NCBI GenBank assembly: GCA_017620015.1
Contig: JAFZRE010000023.1
Coordinates: forward strand, 124,001-188,000
Direction of reading: 5' to 3'
Length of the DNA stretch: 64,000 nucleotides
Source of the DNA: Bacteroidales bacterium
GTDB taxonomy: Bacteria > Bacteroidota > Bacteroidia > Bacteroidales > ML635J-15
Shown here: positions 1-9,101 of the stretch, in pieces
How positions within the stretch are numbered: the first letter of the stretch is position 1
How the letters are laid out: each line of letters begins with the position of its first letter
The notes under the pieces: generated by a model
What the model was told of the DNA's origin: nothing
The model's input: only the letters and a program-made list of their open reading frames with translations
The model's database searches: none
Program-made: the position numbers and the translations under genes

Positions 1-1
1 G

Positions 2-1888
2 AAGACCGAAATCGAGACTTCGGAACGCGGTCACGAACGCATCGTGGTTACCGAAATCCCATATATGGTCAACAAGGCAGAACTTATCAAGCATATTGCA
101 AACCTTGTTACCGACAAGAAGATAGAAGGCATTTCAAATGTTAATGATGAATCCGACCGCCGCGTTGGTATGCGTATCGTTATCGACATCAAGCGCGATG
201 CCGTTGCTAACGTAGTACTCAACAAGTTGTTCAAATACACCGAATTGCAGTCGTCGTTCAGCATCAACAATATAGCTCTTGTAAAGGGTCGCCCGATGGT
301 GCTCAACCTTAAGGATTTGATTCACTATTTCGTTGAGCATAGGCTTGATGTTGTTACCCGTCGTACTGAATTTGACCTTCGCAAGGCAGAAGAACGTGCT
401 CACATCGTTCAGGGCTTAATCATAGCAAGCGACAATATCGACGAGGTTATCCAGATAATCAAGTCCTCGGACAATCCTACCGAAGCTAAGGAAAGATTGA
501 TGCAGCGTTTCTCGCTTTCCGAAATTCAGGCCTCGGCAATCGTCGAAATGCGTCTCCGCCAGTTGACCGGTCTTGAACAGGAAAAGTTGAGAGCCGAGTA
601 CGAGGAGTTGATGAAGCGCATCGAATACTTGAAGGAATTGCTTGCTAGCGTTGAAATGAGAATGCAGGTCATCAAGGACGAACTTCTTGAAATCAAGGAA
701 AAGTATGGTGATGAACGCAAGACTGAAGTCGTTTACGCTTCCGAAGATATGAATCCGGAAGATTTCTATGCAAACGAAGAGGTTGTAATCACAATTTCGC
801 ACCTCGGATACATGAAGCGCACTTCGTTGTCGGAATTCAAGTCGCAGAATAGGGGTGGTGTAGGTTCGAAGGGAACTGCAACCCGTGACGAGGACTTTGT
901 GGAACACATGTTCGTCGCCACAATGCACAATACCTTATTATTATTTACAAAGCTCGGAAAGTGCTACTGGCTCAAGGTTTACGAGATTCCAGAAGGAACA
1001 AAGACGTCGAAGGGCCGTCACATCCAGAATATTATCAACATCGACAAGGAAGACGAGGTAAAGGCTTACCTGAACGTGAAGTCGCTGAAGGATGTTGACT
1101 ACATCAATAGGACTTACGTCGTGATGTGTACTCGCAACGGTGTGTTCAAGAAGACCTTGCTTGAGGAATATTCGCGTCCGCGCCAGAATGGTGTCAATGC
1201 TATCAATGTTCGCGAAGGCGATATGCTTCTCACGGCATCGCTCATCGAGGATGTCGAAGGCGAAGCTCCGACCAATGTTATGATTGGCGCTTACGGTGGC
1301 AAGACAATCCGCTTCCCACACGACATTGTTCGTCCGATTGGACGTACAGCAACCGGTGTCAAGGGTATCACCTTGGACGACAACGATTATGTAATAGGTA
1401 TGATTACTGTCCGTCCAGAACAGGATGTGCTTGTAGTTTCCGAAAATGGTTACGGCAAGCGTTCGAGCATCGAGGACTACCGCGTTACAAACCGTGGCGG
1501 TAAGGGTGTTAAGACTTTGAATGTCACTGAAAAGACAGGTAACCTTATCAGCGTAAATGCAGTTACCGACAACGACCACCTGATGATTATCAACCGTTCG
1601 GGCATAACAATCCGTCTGGCTGTCGATACTTTGCGCGTTATGGGACGTGCTACTCAGGGCGTTCGCTTGATAAATCTCCGCGACGGCGATGTAATCGCTT
1701 CTGTCGCAAAGATTGAAGGCGGTGCCGAACTTGAACGCATTGCTGAGGAAGAAGCTGCAAAGATTGCACAGATGGAAGCCGTGGCTGATGGCGTGATTTC
1801 TGCTGAAAATCAGACCGAAGTCGTACCAGAAGAAAATAATGGCGCAGAAATTGTAGAGGAAGAAAACAACGAGAATACAAACGAATAG
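2..1888 (+). CDS. gyrA: DNA gyrase subunit A, 3' part (5' end outside window)
   Basis: GyrA forms the DNA-cleaving half of gyrase, which introduces negative supercoils with GyrB. The reading frame is open from base 2, so the gene starts upstream; about 628 codons are visible. The N-terminal part with the catalytic tyrosine is missing. Visible are the end of the breakage-reunion domain (EIPYMVNK, RRVGMRIVIDIKRDA), the coiled-coil region, and the C-terminal beta-pinwheel with a GyrA box (QNRGGVGSKG, near 845-875), which favours GyrA over ParC. It ends in an acidic tail. A TPR gene follows 24 bases downstream and is probably co-transcribed. The family assignment is secure. Confidence 0.97.
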   Translation, partial: KTEIETSERGHERIVVTEIPYMVNKAELIKHIANLVTDKKIEGISNVNDESDRRVGMRIVIDIKRDAVANVVLNKLFKYTELQSSFSINNIALVKGRPMVLNLKDLIHYFVEHRLDVVTRRTEFDLRKAEERAHIVQGLIIASDNIDEVIQIIKSSDNPTEAKERLMQRFSLSEIQASAIVEMRLRQLTGLEQEKLRAEYEELMKRIEYLKELLASVEMRMQVIKDELLEIKEKYGDERKTEVVYASEDMNPEDFYANEEVVITISHLGYMKRTSLSEFKSQNRGGVGSKGTATRDEDFVEHMFVATMHNTLLLFTKLGKCYWLKVYEIPEGTKTSKGRHIQNIINIDKEDEVKAYLNVKSLKDVDYINRTYVVMCTRNGVFKKTLLEEYSRPRQNGVNAINVREGDMLLTASLIEDVEGEAPTNVMIGAYGGKTIRFPHDIVRPIGRTATGVKGITLDDNDYVIGMITVRPEQDVLVVSENGYGKRSSIEDYRVTNRGGKGVKTLNVTEKTGNLISVNAVTDNDHLMIINRSGITIRLAVDTLRVMGRATQGVRLINLRDGDVIASVAKIEGGAELERIAEEEAAKIAQMEAVADGVISAENQTEVVPEENNGAEIVEEENNENTNE

Positions 1889-1912
1889 TTGAATAAATTA
1901 AATTTTAAGATT

Positions 1913-3178
1913 ATGAAGAAGTTATTTTTAATAGGTGTCGCATTGGTTTTGGCACTTTCGATGAGTGCTCAGAAGCAGATGTTGACAAGCGCGTGGAGCT
2001 ATCTGAAGGATGGTTACCTTGATGACGCAAAGAAGGCAATCGACAAGGCCGAAGTAAATCCCCAGACAGCAGAAAGCTACAAGACTTTCTGGTTCAAGGG
2101 CAATATTTATTTAGCATTGTCAACAACCAAAGTCAAAAAGTATCAGGCTTTGTGCGACAATTGCATTGATGTTGCATACGACTCGTATATGAAGGCGTTG
2201 AAGTTGAATTTTGTTAAGCCAGAGCATAAGGATATTGACTTCACGACACAGATGGGTCTTATGAAATTTGTAAGCGTTCTTCAGGAAGGCAACGAGGCGT
2301 ATTTTGAAAGTACAGAGGCCTTGATGGAGATTCTTGGAGAAAAATTCCCAACAATGTCGAAGGTTTATAAGGCAAAGGGCGAAGAGGCTTGGCGTGCAAA
2401 CGATTTTGAGTCTGCTTACAACCAGTGGAGCAGAGCTTCTGGTATTCCGTCGTTTGCAGGTATTGACACTACCATATATTATTACACTTCGTTGGCAGCA
2501 ATGAGATGCAAGAAGTATGACGAGGCAATCGAGATTTGTGACATGCTTATAAAGATGGGTTATGGTATGGACAACAAGGAAAGAATTTCGGTTTACCAGA
2601 ACTTGTCGATGGCTTTAAAGGAAACTGGCGATACTGCAAGGATGCTTAAGGTTCTTGAGGAAGGTATCAATAAGTTCCCGAACGACAACTATCCGCTTGT
2701 AATCGAAACCTTCAACTACTATGTAGGCTCTGGTAATTCGGAGAAAGCAAAGGAATATATAAACATGGCAATGCAAAATGATCCGAACAATGCTCAGTTC
2801 CTTGTAATCCGTGGTACTTTGTCGCAGGAAATGAAGGACACCAAGGCCGCCGAAACCGACTTCAACAAGGCTCTTGAAATCGATCCGAACAATTACGATG
2901 CAATTTACGGACTTGGCGCTTTGTATATCAATACTGCTGCCGATACTTTGGAATGGGCAGAAAAGAATGTTCCACCGACAGACTTCACTACTTTTGAGAA
3001 GTATCAGGAAATTGCAAAGGAATATCAGACAAAGGCTTTGCCACACCTTGAAAAAGCTTTGACTATCAAGCCAAACGATTTGCAGGTTCTTCAGATTTTG
3101 AAGGAATTGTACTACAAGACTGGTAAGTACGAGGAAAGCCAGCAGATGGGTGCAAAAATTAAGGAACTGACTGAATAG
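1913..3178 (+). CDS. Secreted tetratricopeptide-repeat protein
   Basis: A 421-residue protein with an N-terminal signal peptide (MKKLFLIGVALVLALSMSAQ) followed by several TPR-type helical pairs, for example around ESAYNQWSRA, KAKEYINMAMQNDPNNAQ and DFNKALEIDPNNYDA, whose N-P-N turns are typical of TPR units. TPR arrays act as protein-binding scaffolds; the exported location suggests the periplasm or outer membrane. The start at 1913 is chosen because it gives a clean signal peptide; an upstream in-frame TTG at 1889 touches the gyrA stop. It is the last gene of the gyrA unit and is followed by a strong terminator. Partner and substrate are unknown. Confidence 0.85.
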   Translation: MKKLFLIGVALVLALSMSAQKQMLTSAWSYLKDGYLDDAKKAIDKAEVNPQTAESYKTFWFKGNIYLALSTTKVKKYQALCDNCIDVAYDSYMKALKLNFVKPEHKDIDFTTQMGLMKFVSVLQEGNEAYFESTEALMEILGEKFPTMSKVYKAKGEEAWRANDFESAYNQWSRASGIPSFAGIDTTIYYYTSLAAMRCKKYDEAIEICDMLIKMGYGMDNKERISVYQNLSMALKETGDTARMLKVLEEGINKFPNDNYPLVIETFNYYVGSGNSEKAKEYINMAMQNDPNNAQFLVIRGTLSQEMKDTKAAETDFNKALEIDPNNYDAIYGLGALYINTAADTLEWAEKNVPPTDFTTFEKYQEIAKEYQTKALPHLEKALTIKPNDLQVLQILKELYYKTGKYEESQQMGAKIKELTE

Positions 3179-3200
3179 GATTACTATCAATCAATAAGGA

Positions 3201-3231
3201 CGGAGAATGCTTTGCGTTCTCCGTTTTTTTT
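3201..3231 (+). terminator. Rho-independent terminator after gyrA-TPR unit
   Basis: CGGAGAATGC pairs with GCGTTCTCCG (one G-T wobble) around a TTT loop, followed by eight T residues. It lies 22 bases after the TPR stop codon. Confidence 0.88.
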
Positions 3232-3420
3232 GTATAGGTGTCCGTAATCTGTTAACGGATTATTATAGAACAGATTACTCACTTCGTTTCGTGAGAGAGT
3301 TCCGTACAAACAGGCTCACACGACACGTTCCTTAGTCGGTTCGCTTTGTTTTACGGACCCTTTAGCGCATGTAGCGTAGCAAGTAATGACGTGGAAGTGG
3401 ATTTAGCAGACAATAATAGT

Positions 3421-6093
3421 TTAATTGTAGAAGTTGTCGAACCAGCTTCTGCGTTTGTTGAGCTTCAAGTCTTGTAGCATCGAGGCTTTTACGTTGATTT
3501 GGAAGGCGTACGACTTGTGCTGTCCGAACGGAACCACGTGCAGGCTCATTTCCCAGCAGTGCAGGTCGCGGTAAATGTCGATGGTGGTCGGGCTCATCTT
3601 CTTGTACTCGAAGTCGTATCCTGTTGCTACGCTTATTTTCCATTTCTTTGTTATGTTGAGTTCGCCCGAAAGGTTTAAGGTCTGCGTGATTTTTGCTTCA
3701 TCGTATGGCTTAGTATATCTGAAGGTGTAGCTTACGCGCAGATTCCATGGTACATTGAAATCAACGTAACTATTGGGGTATCCGTAAATTATGTCGTATA
3801 AACTTTCCTGTTGCTCGGCAATTTTCTTGTCGCGGGCCTTGGAGTTTAGAGAGAATCCTGCTGTAATGTAACCGATTGTCATTCGGACCAGATGTCCGTT
3901 TGTTTTGACGAGAGCCTTGTTTATTCGCTGGTAGTTACCATATTCGTTCTGGGCAATGGCGTATGGGTCGAGCGAAGTATTGAACGAAATGTCAATGACC
4001 TTGATACGGGTGCGGCCTGTTATGCTGATTGGTGCCCAGCGCAGGCTGTCTGCAAAGATGTTGTAGTTGGTTGAGATGTTGAAGCTTTCGAGCAACTTTA
4101 TCTTTGTGTTGTCCTTTGTCGTGTCCTTTAGGTTGCGTAGTTTCATCTCAAGGTTGTTGCCTAGGTTTATGTTGACACTTCCCGAACCGCCTTTGCTTGG
4201 GGTTCCGTATGGCAGCCCTTCGAACATCGAGTACATGTTCGACACTGTATCGTACTGGCCTGTGGAATTGTTGTACATCACACGCGAATAGCTGCCGTAG
4301 TACTTGTATTTTTCCTTGCCGAAGTCGGGTACGTAGCTGAAGCTGACGCTAGGTGAGAACACATGTCGCAGAGCCTTGACTTTTCCTTTGCGGAAACTGA
4401 ACATACCGTATATCGTTGTTGACCACGATAGCGATGCGTTGTAGTCCCACACGCGGGCAAATGTAGATGCGTAGTCGGTTTCCAGCAGGTTTTCGCTGTC
4501 GTTCCATTGTTTTGTAAAACGCTTGAAGTACCATCTCTCGTTGTAGTTGAACGATGGAGTTAACGTGGTGTATTTGAATAGTTTGAACGATGCGTTTATT
4601 GGAATGCGATGGACTATGCCGTTTGTAATACTGTCGTATGGTATGTTAAAGAAGTCTGCATCGTTTGTCCTTATCTTGTTGGTTGCGTTCATGGTGTAGG
4701 CGATGGAGATTTTCTCGTAGAAACGGCTCTTTCCAACAGTTTTCTTTCTCTTGAACGGGTATATTCTGCTCATGTTGAATGCGAATTCTGGTAGCGTGAG
4801 GTCGATGCTTCCGGTATTGCTGTTCTGCGAATGCTTCAATGCTACCGACATGCTGAGCGGTGTATTGGGAAATACGTAGCTGTACGAAACGCTTGACTGT
4901 TTCGTGGATGTCATGTAGTTGTTGACGTTGTACGAGTTATATTTGTCGTAGTCGGTGCTGCTCATGTTTACGTCGGCCGAAAATGTGGAGTTGGGGTTTG
5001 CTTTCGAATCTTGGTTAAATTTCCATCTCAATGCGTACTGATTTGATGCTGAGAAGTTTGACAATCCCCTGTATCCAAATAGATTACGGTTGTATTTGAA
5101 GCTTAGCGACCCATTGAACTTGTAGCGCAACTTGTAGTTCATTATCATTCCTGCGCCCCAGCTGCCCTTTGAATATATGTCGCCTAAAACGGTGAGGTCC
5201 ACATAATCGTTGATTGCCCAGTAGTAACCGCCATTGCGCAGGAAGAAACCACGGTTTTCTTCGTCGCCGAATTCGGGGATAATAATGCCCGACGTACCGC
5301 CTTTCTTGTTGGGGAAGAATCCGAAAGGTATGCCTATTGGTGTAGGCACGTCTTCTACGACGAGGTTTGCCGGACCGGAAATAATCTTGTCGTCGGGGAT
5401 TACTATTGCTTTGCTAAGGTTGAAATAGAAGTGCGGGTCGGGCAGGTCGCAGGTTGTAAACTTGCCGTGTGTCATGTGTATGTGCTTGTTTTCGTGGAGT
5501 TTTGTCTTGCCACCGATGAGGTAGGCTCCATCGTAAACTGTGGTCACATTCTTTATGATACCTTTTTTTGTGTTGAAATTGTACCTTATGGTATCGGCAA
5601 CAAAAGTCTCATCGCCTTGGTTGAATTCGGGTTTTCCGACGATAGAATCGCCATCGGTGCGACCGTAGGCATATACTTCCTTCTTGTCGAGGTCAACTTC
5701 GATGAAGGCTGCGTTTATTGTCATGTCTTCGTACTTAACCCCGGCATTGCCGTATAGGAAAGCCTTGCGGTTCTTCATGTCGTTTAGCAGCGAGTCGTCG
5801 GAATTGTAATATACTGGAACGTCGAAATCCTTTGATTTTGAGTGCTTGCGCTTTTCCAAATCAGGGAATGCTATCGTATCGACGCGTAGTGAGTCGGGAA
5901 TTGCTGGTAATGAATCTGTTATGTTCGGTATAGTATCTGTTTGCTGTAGCGTTTCCGATGGTGCGTTTGTAGTGTCTTGTGTATGCGTAACTTGCGGAAA
6001 CACAGAGGTGTTTGCCACAAATATTGCAAAAACTACAAATAATAGTTTGTGCAGGTATTTTTTTAATAATATGAAATTCTTACTTTTGCACAA
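3421..6093 (-). CDS. lptD: LptD-like outer-membrane LPS assembly protein
   Basis: An 890-residue exported protein resembling the Bacteroidota form of LptD, the outer-membrane barrel that inserts LPS into the outer leaflet. After a signal peptide (KLLFVVFAIFVANTSVFPQ) come an OstA-type N-terminal region rich in beta strands (AFIEVDLDKKEVYAYGRT, GIIKNVTTVYDGAYLIGG) and a long barrel with many aromatic, alternating strands to the C-terminus. No ATG precedes the signal peptide; the only usable start seen is TTG at 6093, close after an in-frame stop, so the exact start is uncertain. It is divergent from the amidase gene, and the two 5' regions overlap. lptE, its usual partner, is at 24.6 kb. Confidence 0.85.
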   Translation of the reverse strand: MCKSKNFILLKKYLHKLLFVVFAIFVANTSVFPQVTHTQDTTNAPSETLQQTDTIPNITDSLPAIPDSLRVDTIAFPDLEKRKHSKSKDFDVPVYYNSDDSLLNDMKNRKAFLYGNAGVKYEDMTINAAFIEVDLDKKEVYAYGRTDGDSIVGKPEFNQGDETFVADTIRYNFNTKKGIIKNVTTVYDGAYLIGGKTKLHENKHIHMTHGKFTTCDLPDPHFYFNLSKAIVIPDDKIISGPANLVVEDVPTPIGIPFGFFPNKKGGTSGIIIPEFGDEENRGFFLRNGGYYWAINDYVDLTVLGDIYSKGSWGAGMIMNYKLRYKFNGSLSFKYNRNLFGYRGLSNFSASNQYALRWKFNQDSKANPNSTFSADVNMSSTDYDKYNSYNVNNYMTSTKQSSVSYSYVFPNTPLSMSVALKHSQNSNTGSIDLTLPEFAFNMSRIYPFKRKKTVGKSRFYEKISIAYTMNATNKIRTNDADFFNIPYDSITNGIVHRIPINASFKLFKYTTLTPSFNYNERWYFKRFTKQWNDSENLLETDYASTFARVWDYNASLSWSTTIYGMFSFRKGKVKALRHVFSPSVSFSYVPDFGKEKYKYYGSYSRVMYNNSTGQYDTVSNMYSMFEGLPYGTPSKGGSGSVNINLGNNLEMKLRNLKDTTKDNTKIKLLESFNISTNYNIFADSLRWAPISITGRTRIKVIDISFNTSLDPYAIAQNEYGNYQRINKALVKTNGHLVRMTIGYITAGFSLNSKARDKKIAEQQESLYDIIYGYPNSYVDFNVPWNLRVSYTFRYTKPYDEAKITQTLNLSGELNITKKWKISVATGYDFEYKKMSPTTIDIYRDLHCWEMSLHVVPFGQHKSYAFQINVKASMLQDLKLNKRRSWFDNFYN
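6081..6088 (+). promoter_or_regulatory. -7 box of amidase promoter
   Basis: TACTTTTG matches the Bacteroidota -7 consensus TAnnTTTG, 55 bases before the preferred amidase ATG. No convincing TTTG -33 box is seen at the expected spacing. It lies inside the first codons of lptD. Confidence 0.5.
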
Positions 6094-6129
6094 AATTTGT
6101 TATACCCAGTTTTCATATGAAAATTGGTG

Positions 6130-6137
6130 CAAAGATA
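6130..6137 (-). promoter_or_regulatory. -7 box of lptD promoter
   Basis: On the minus strand this reads TATCTTTG, an exact TAnnTTTG match, about 40 bases upstream of the lptD start. It lies at the very start of the amidase gene region, so the two divergent transcripts would overlap at their 5' ends. Confidence 0.5.
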
Positions 6138-6143
6138 ATAAAT

Positions 6144-7385
6144 ATGACAAAATTTATGTTGCAAAAAATAAGTATAGCATTAATGGTTGTCCTGACGATG
6201 GTATTGTTTGTTAACAATGCTGATGCACAAGGCGCTAAGAGCAAAGGCCTGAGTGTCGTAGTCATTGATCCGGGACATGGTGGCAAGGATCCTGGTGCTG
6301 TAGGAAAGACTGCCAAGGAGAAGGACATTGTGCTTTCTGTTGCTTTGAAGTTGGGAAACCTGATAAAGAAAAATTACCCTAATGTGAAGGTTTTATATAC
6401 TCGCGACAAGGATGTGTTTGTTGAGTTGAGCGAACGTGCCAATGTGGCAAACCGCAACAATGCCGACCTTTTCATTTCAATCCATGTCAATTCGGTTGAT
6501 GGCAATACTTCGTCGCATGGTACCGAAACCTTTGTGATGGGTTTGCATAAGAACGATGCCAACCTAGCAGTTGCAAAGCGCGAAAACTCGGTAATCTTGC
6601 AGGAGGACAACTATTCGTCGAAGTATGATGGTTTCGACCCCAACGACCCAGAAAGCAATATCATTTTCAGCTTGTTCCAGAATGCCTATTCCGACCAGAG
6701 CTTGCTGCTGGCAGCATCAATAGAGGATGAGTTTAAGACTTTGAAGCGTTACGACCGCGGTGTGAAGCAGGCTGGTTTCCTTGTGCTGTGGAAGACGGCA
6801 ATGCCGAGCATTCTTACCGAACTTGGTTTTATAAGCAATCCCGACGAAGAAAAGTATCTGAAGTCGGATGCTGGTCAGACCGAACTAGCGATTTCGATTT
6901 ACAACGCATTTGCAAAATACAAGTCGCAGTACGATAGTTCGCCTGTGTATCTTGAAAAGATCCCTGACCGTCCAGCATCGCAGACATCGCAGCCCCAGGA
7001 GCAGCCTAAGCCAGAAGCAAATGCGACAGAGAAGCCTGTGACACCGGTGCAGAACGACACCGACAAGGCAAATGTTTCCACGGAAAAGCCGAAGGAGCAA
7101 GCTCCGAAGACTGATTATACGTCGGGCATAGTGTTCAAGGTTCAGATAAGGATGTCGCCTAAGGAACTTGAAGTTAATGAAAAGAATTTTGGAAAATATT
7201 TCGATAAGGTATCGTATTATATGCACGACGACAGCTATAAGTACACTGTTGGTGCAGAAAAGGACTACAATGCCATACTGAAGTTTTTCCACGAAGTTAA
7301 GTCAACCTATCCAGGGTGTTTTGTGATAGCATTGAAGGATGGCAAGAGAATGGATTTGAACGAAGCAATAAAAGCAACAAAGTAA
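6144..7385 (+). CDS. N-acetylmuramoyl-L-alanine amidase (Amidase_3)
   Basis: Zinc hydrolase that cleaves the amide bond between MurNAc and the stem peptide of peptidoglycan, used in cell separation. A signal peptide ending near NNADAQ is followed by the Amidase_3 domain with DPGHGG (zinc His), KEKDIVLS, LFISIHVNS (zinc His) and LTELGFISN (catalytic Glu). A Pro/Lys/Glu-rich linker follows, then a C-terminal module of about 85 residues (FKVQIRMSPKEL to NEAIKATK) that resembles a SPOR-like domain. An ATG at 6117 is an alternative start. The MCE/MlaD gene follows 7 bases later and carries a related C-terminal module. Confidence 0.92.
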   Translation: MTKFMLQKISIALMVVLTMVLFVNNADAQGAKSKGLSVVVIDPGHGGKDPGAVGKTAKEKDIVLSVALKLGNLIKKNYPNVKVLYTRDKDVFVELSERANVANRNNADLFISIHVNSVDGNTSSHGTETFVMGLHKNDANLAVAKRENSVILQEDNYSSKYDGFDPNDPESNIIFSLFQNAYSDQSLLLAASIEDEFKTLKRYDRGVKQAGFLVLWKTAMPSILTELGFISNPDEEKYLKSDAGQTELAISIYNAFAKYKSQYDSSPVYLEKIPDRPASQTSQPQEQPKPEANATEKPVTPVQNDTDKANVSTEKPKEQAPKTDYTSGIVFKVQIRMSPKELEVNEKNFGKYFDKVSYYMHDDSYKYTVGAEKDYNAILKFFHEVKSTYPGCFVIALKDGKRMDLNEAIKATK

Positions 7386-7392
7386 TAAGGAT

Positions 7393-8745
7393 ATGCAGAA
7401 GAAAAACAGGAAATTTTTGATATATGGGCTTTTGGGAATAATTGTCCTTGTAGTTACTTATTTTGGAATAGGTTTCCTGAAGGGCAGCCAGTTGTTCAAG
7501 AACACAAGCGAATATTATGTATATTACGACCGCGTCGATGGATTGAACACATCGAGCCTTGTGCTGGTAAATGGCTACAAGATTGGCAAGGTGTCAAAAA
7601 TAGAATTGTTGCCCGAAAAGGATTGCAAGCTGTTGGTTACCTTGGAATTGCAGAACGATTATCAAATTCCTGATTCTTCGGTTGCAGCCATTGTAAGTAC
7701 CGACATCATGGGTACCAAGGGCATTGAGATGCGTTTTAGCGACAAGACTACATACCACAAGGCTGGTGATTTCCTGATAGGTAAGACGCAGGATAACCTG
7801 AAGGACCAGATTAGTGCAGAGGTACTTCCAGTGAAGAAGGCCGTTGAAGACTTGATGGTGGAAATTACCGATGTCATCGATATTGTCTCGGGTGTATTCA
7901 ACGAGGATACACGCCAGAACCTTGAAGAAAGTTTTGCTTCGTTGAGAAATTCTTTGGTACATTTGGAGCATTCGGTAGGTCATCTGGACAACATTATGTC
8001 GAAGGAAACCGACGATATTGTTGATATTCTTGCAAATGTAAAGACCTTGAGCGACTCTCTTGCAGCTAGCACCGACGACATTAATAATTTCCTTGACAAT
8101 ATCTCTACATTTTCCGATACTCTTACCGCTTTGCATCTTACAAAGACCGTTAATGAGGTTAATAGCGTTGTTGCTAAGGTTAACGATATAGTTGACAAGG
8201 TAAATCGTGGCGAAGGTACGCTTGGCGAACTTATACACGACAACACTCTTGCATTGCAGGTCGAAAATGCAGCTATGAATTTGGACAAATTGTTGACGGA
8301 TATACGTATCCATCCTAAGAAGTACATCAACTTGAGTGTATTCGGAGGCAAGTCGTACTATGTGACCGACGAGGGTTATCTGTCCGACAAGGATCTTGAT
8401 CGGATGAAGCAGCAGCAGGAAAAGGACCTTGAAGACACTCAGAAGGAATTGCAAAAGGAAATGAAGTCGGAAACAAAGACTGGATTGTACTTTGCAATTC
8501 AGATATTGTCGTCGCCATCGAAAGCCGACATGACATCGCGTGAATTCAAGTCGCATAACGATGTAACTGAAATACATAGCGATGGTCGTTACAGATATTT
8601 CCTGTATCCGCATTCGAATCCTAAGTACACCAATACTTATCTGAAGGATGCCAAGTCAGATTTTCCTGATGCTTTCCCTGTTGCAATCGAAAAGGGTAAG
8701 GTTATTTCCTACGACGAAGGCCGTACAAAATATAATGGGAAATAA
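7393..8745 (+). CDS. MlaD/MCE-family protein with extra C-terminal SPOR-like module
   Basis: One N-terminal transmembrane helix (FLIYGLLGIIVLVVTYFGIGF) anchors an MCE domain (YYDRVDGLNTSSLVLVNGYKIGKV, IPDSSVAAIVSTDIMGTKGIEM), the substrate-binding fold of ABC systems that move lipids between membranes. A long helical region rich in heptad-like repeats (about residues 140-300) follows, as in tunnel-forming MCE proteins. The last 85 residues (YFAIQILSSPSKA to EKGKVISYDEG) match the C-terminal module of the amidase encoded just upstream, which is unusual for MlaD. The partner ATPase and permease genes are not adjacent. Probably co-transcribed with the amidase. Confidence 0.87.
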   Translation: MQKKNRKFLIYGLLGIIVLVVTYFGIGFLKGSQLFKNTSEYYVYYDRVDGLNTSSLVLVNGYKIGKVSKIELLPEKDCKLLVTLELQNDYQIPDSSVAAIVSTDIMGTKGIEMRFSDKTTYHKAGDFLIGKTQDNLKDQISAEVLPVKKAVEDLMVEITDVIDIVSGVFNEDTRQNLEESFASLRNSLVHLEHSVGHLDNIMSKETDDIVDILANVKTLSDSLAASTDDINNFLDNISTFSDTLTALHLTKTVNEVNSVVAKVNDIVDKVNRGEGTLGELIHDNTLALQVENAAMNLDKLLTDIRIHPKKYINLSVFGGKSYYVTDEGYLSDKDLDRMKQQQEKDLEDTQKELQKEMKSETKTGLYFAIQILSSPSKADMTSREFKSHNDVTEIHSDGRYRYFLYPHSNPKYTNTYLKDAKSDFPDAFPVAIEKGKVISYDEGRTKYNGK

Positions 8746-8767
8746 TATAAACAGACAATAATAAGGA

Positions 8768-8794
8768 ACGGACGGTATAACCCGTCCGTTTTTG
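8768..8794 (+). terminator. Terminator after amidase-MlaD unit
   Basis: ACGGACGG and CCGTCCGT form an 8-bp perfect stem around a 6-base loop, followed by five T residues. Confidence 0.88.
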
Positions 8795-9007
8795 TTTTAT
8801 TTGCTATGATTCCGTTTGCTTCGATTTCCATTCGACGCTTCGACTTGACCTTCGACTACGCTCATGGGCGAAATCTTTAATCCGTCCGACGTTGCACGCA
8901 ACGCCTCTACAATCCTCGAATTTTCGAATTTTCAAATCATCGAATTATCAAATCCTCAACCTTTCGCTCGGCCTAGCCAACCTTCAGCTCAGCGAAGCTA
9001 AATCTTT
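8795..9007. other. Non-coding spacer with low-complexity segments
   Basis: No gene is seen. The stretch contains short imperfect reiterations such as TCGAATTTTCGAATTTTC (8917-8940 area) and leads into the heptad repeat array at 9008. Confidence 0.6.
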
Positions 9008-9096
9008 GAACGTTAAACGTTGAACCTTAAACGTTGAACCTTGAACGTTGAACCTTGAACCTTGAACGTTGAACCTTGAACGTTGAACGTTGAACC
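9008..9096. repeat. Array of 12 seven-base tandem repeats
   Basis: Twelve consecutive 7-mers of the form (G/A)AAC(G/C)TT run from 9008 to 9091 and end in a partial unit. Four hybrid forms alternate: GAACGTT, AAACGTT, GAACCTT and AAACCTT-like. The array stops six bases before the stop codon of the next gene (9102). Such arrays are prone to length change by slippage. Confidence 0.9.
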
Positions 9097-9101
9097 AGAA
9101 A

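Noticed and set aside
416..1579. Long minus-strand frames across gyrA
   Set aside because: Shadows of a conserved gene; no domain features.
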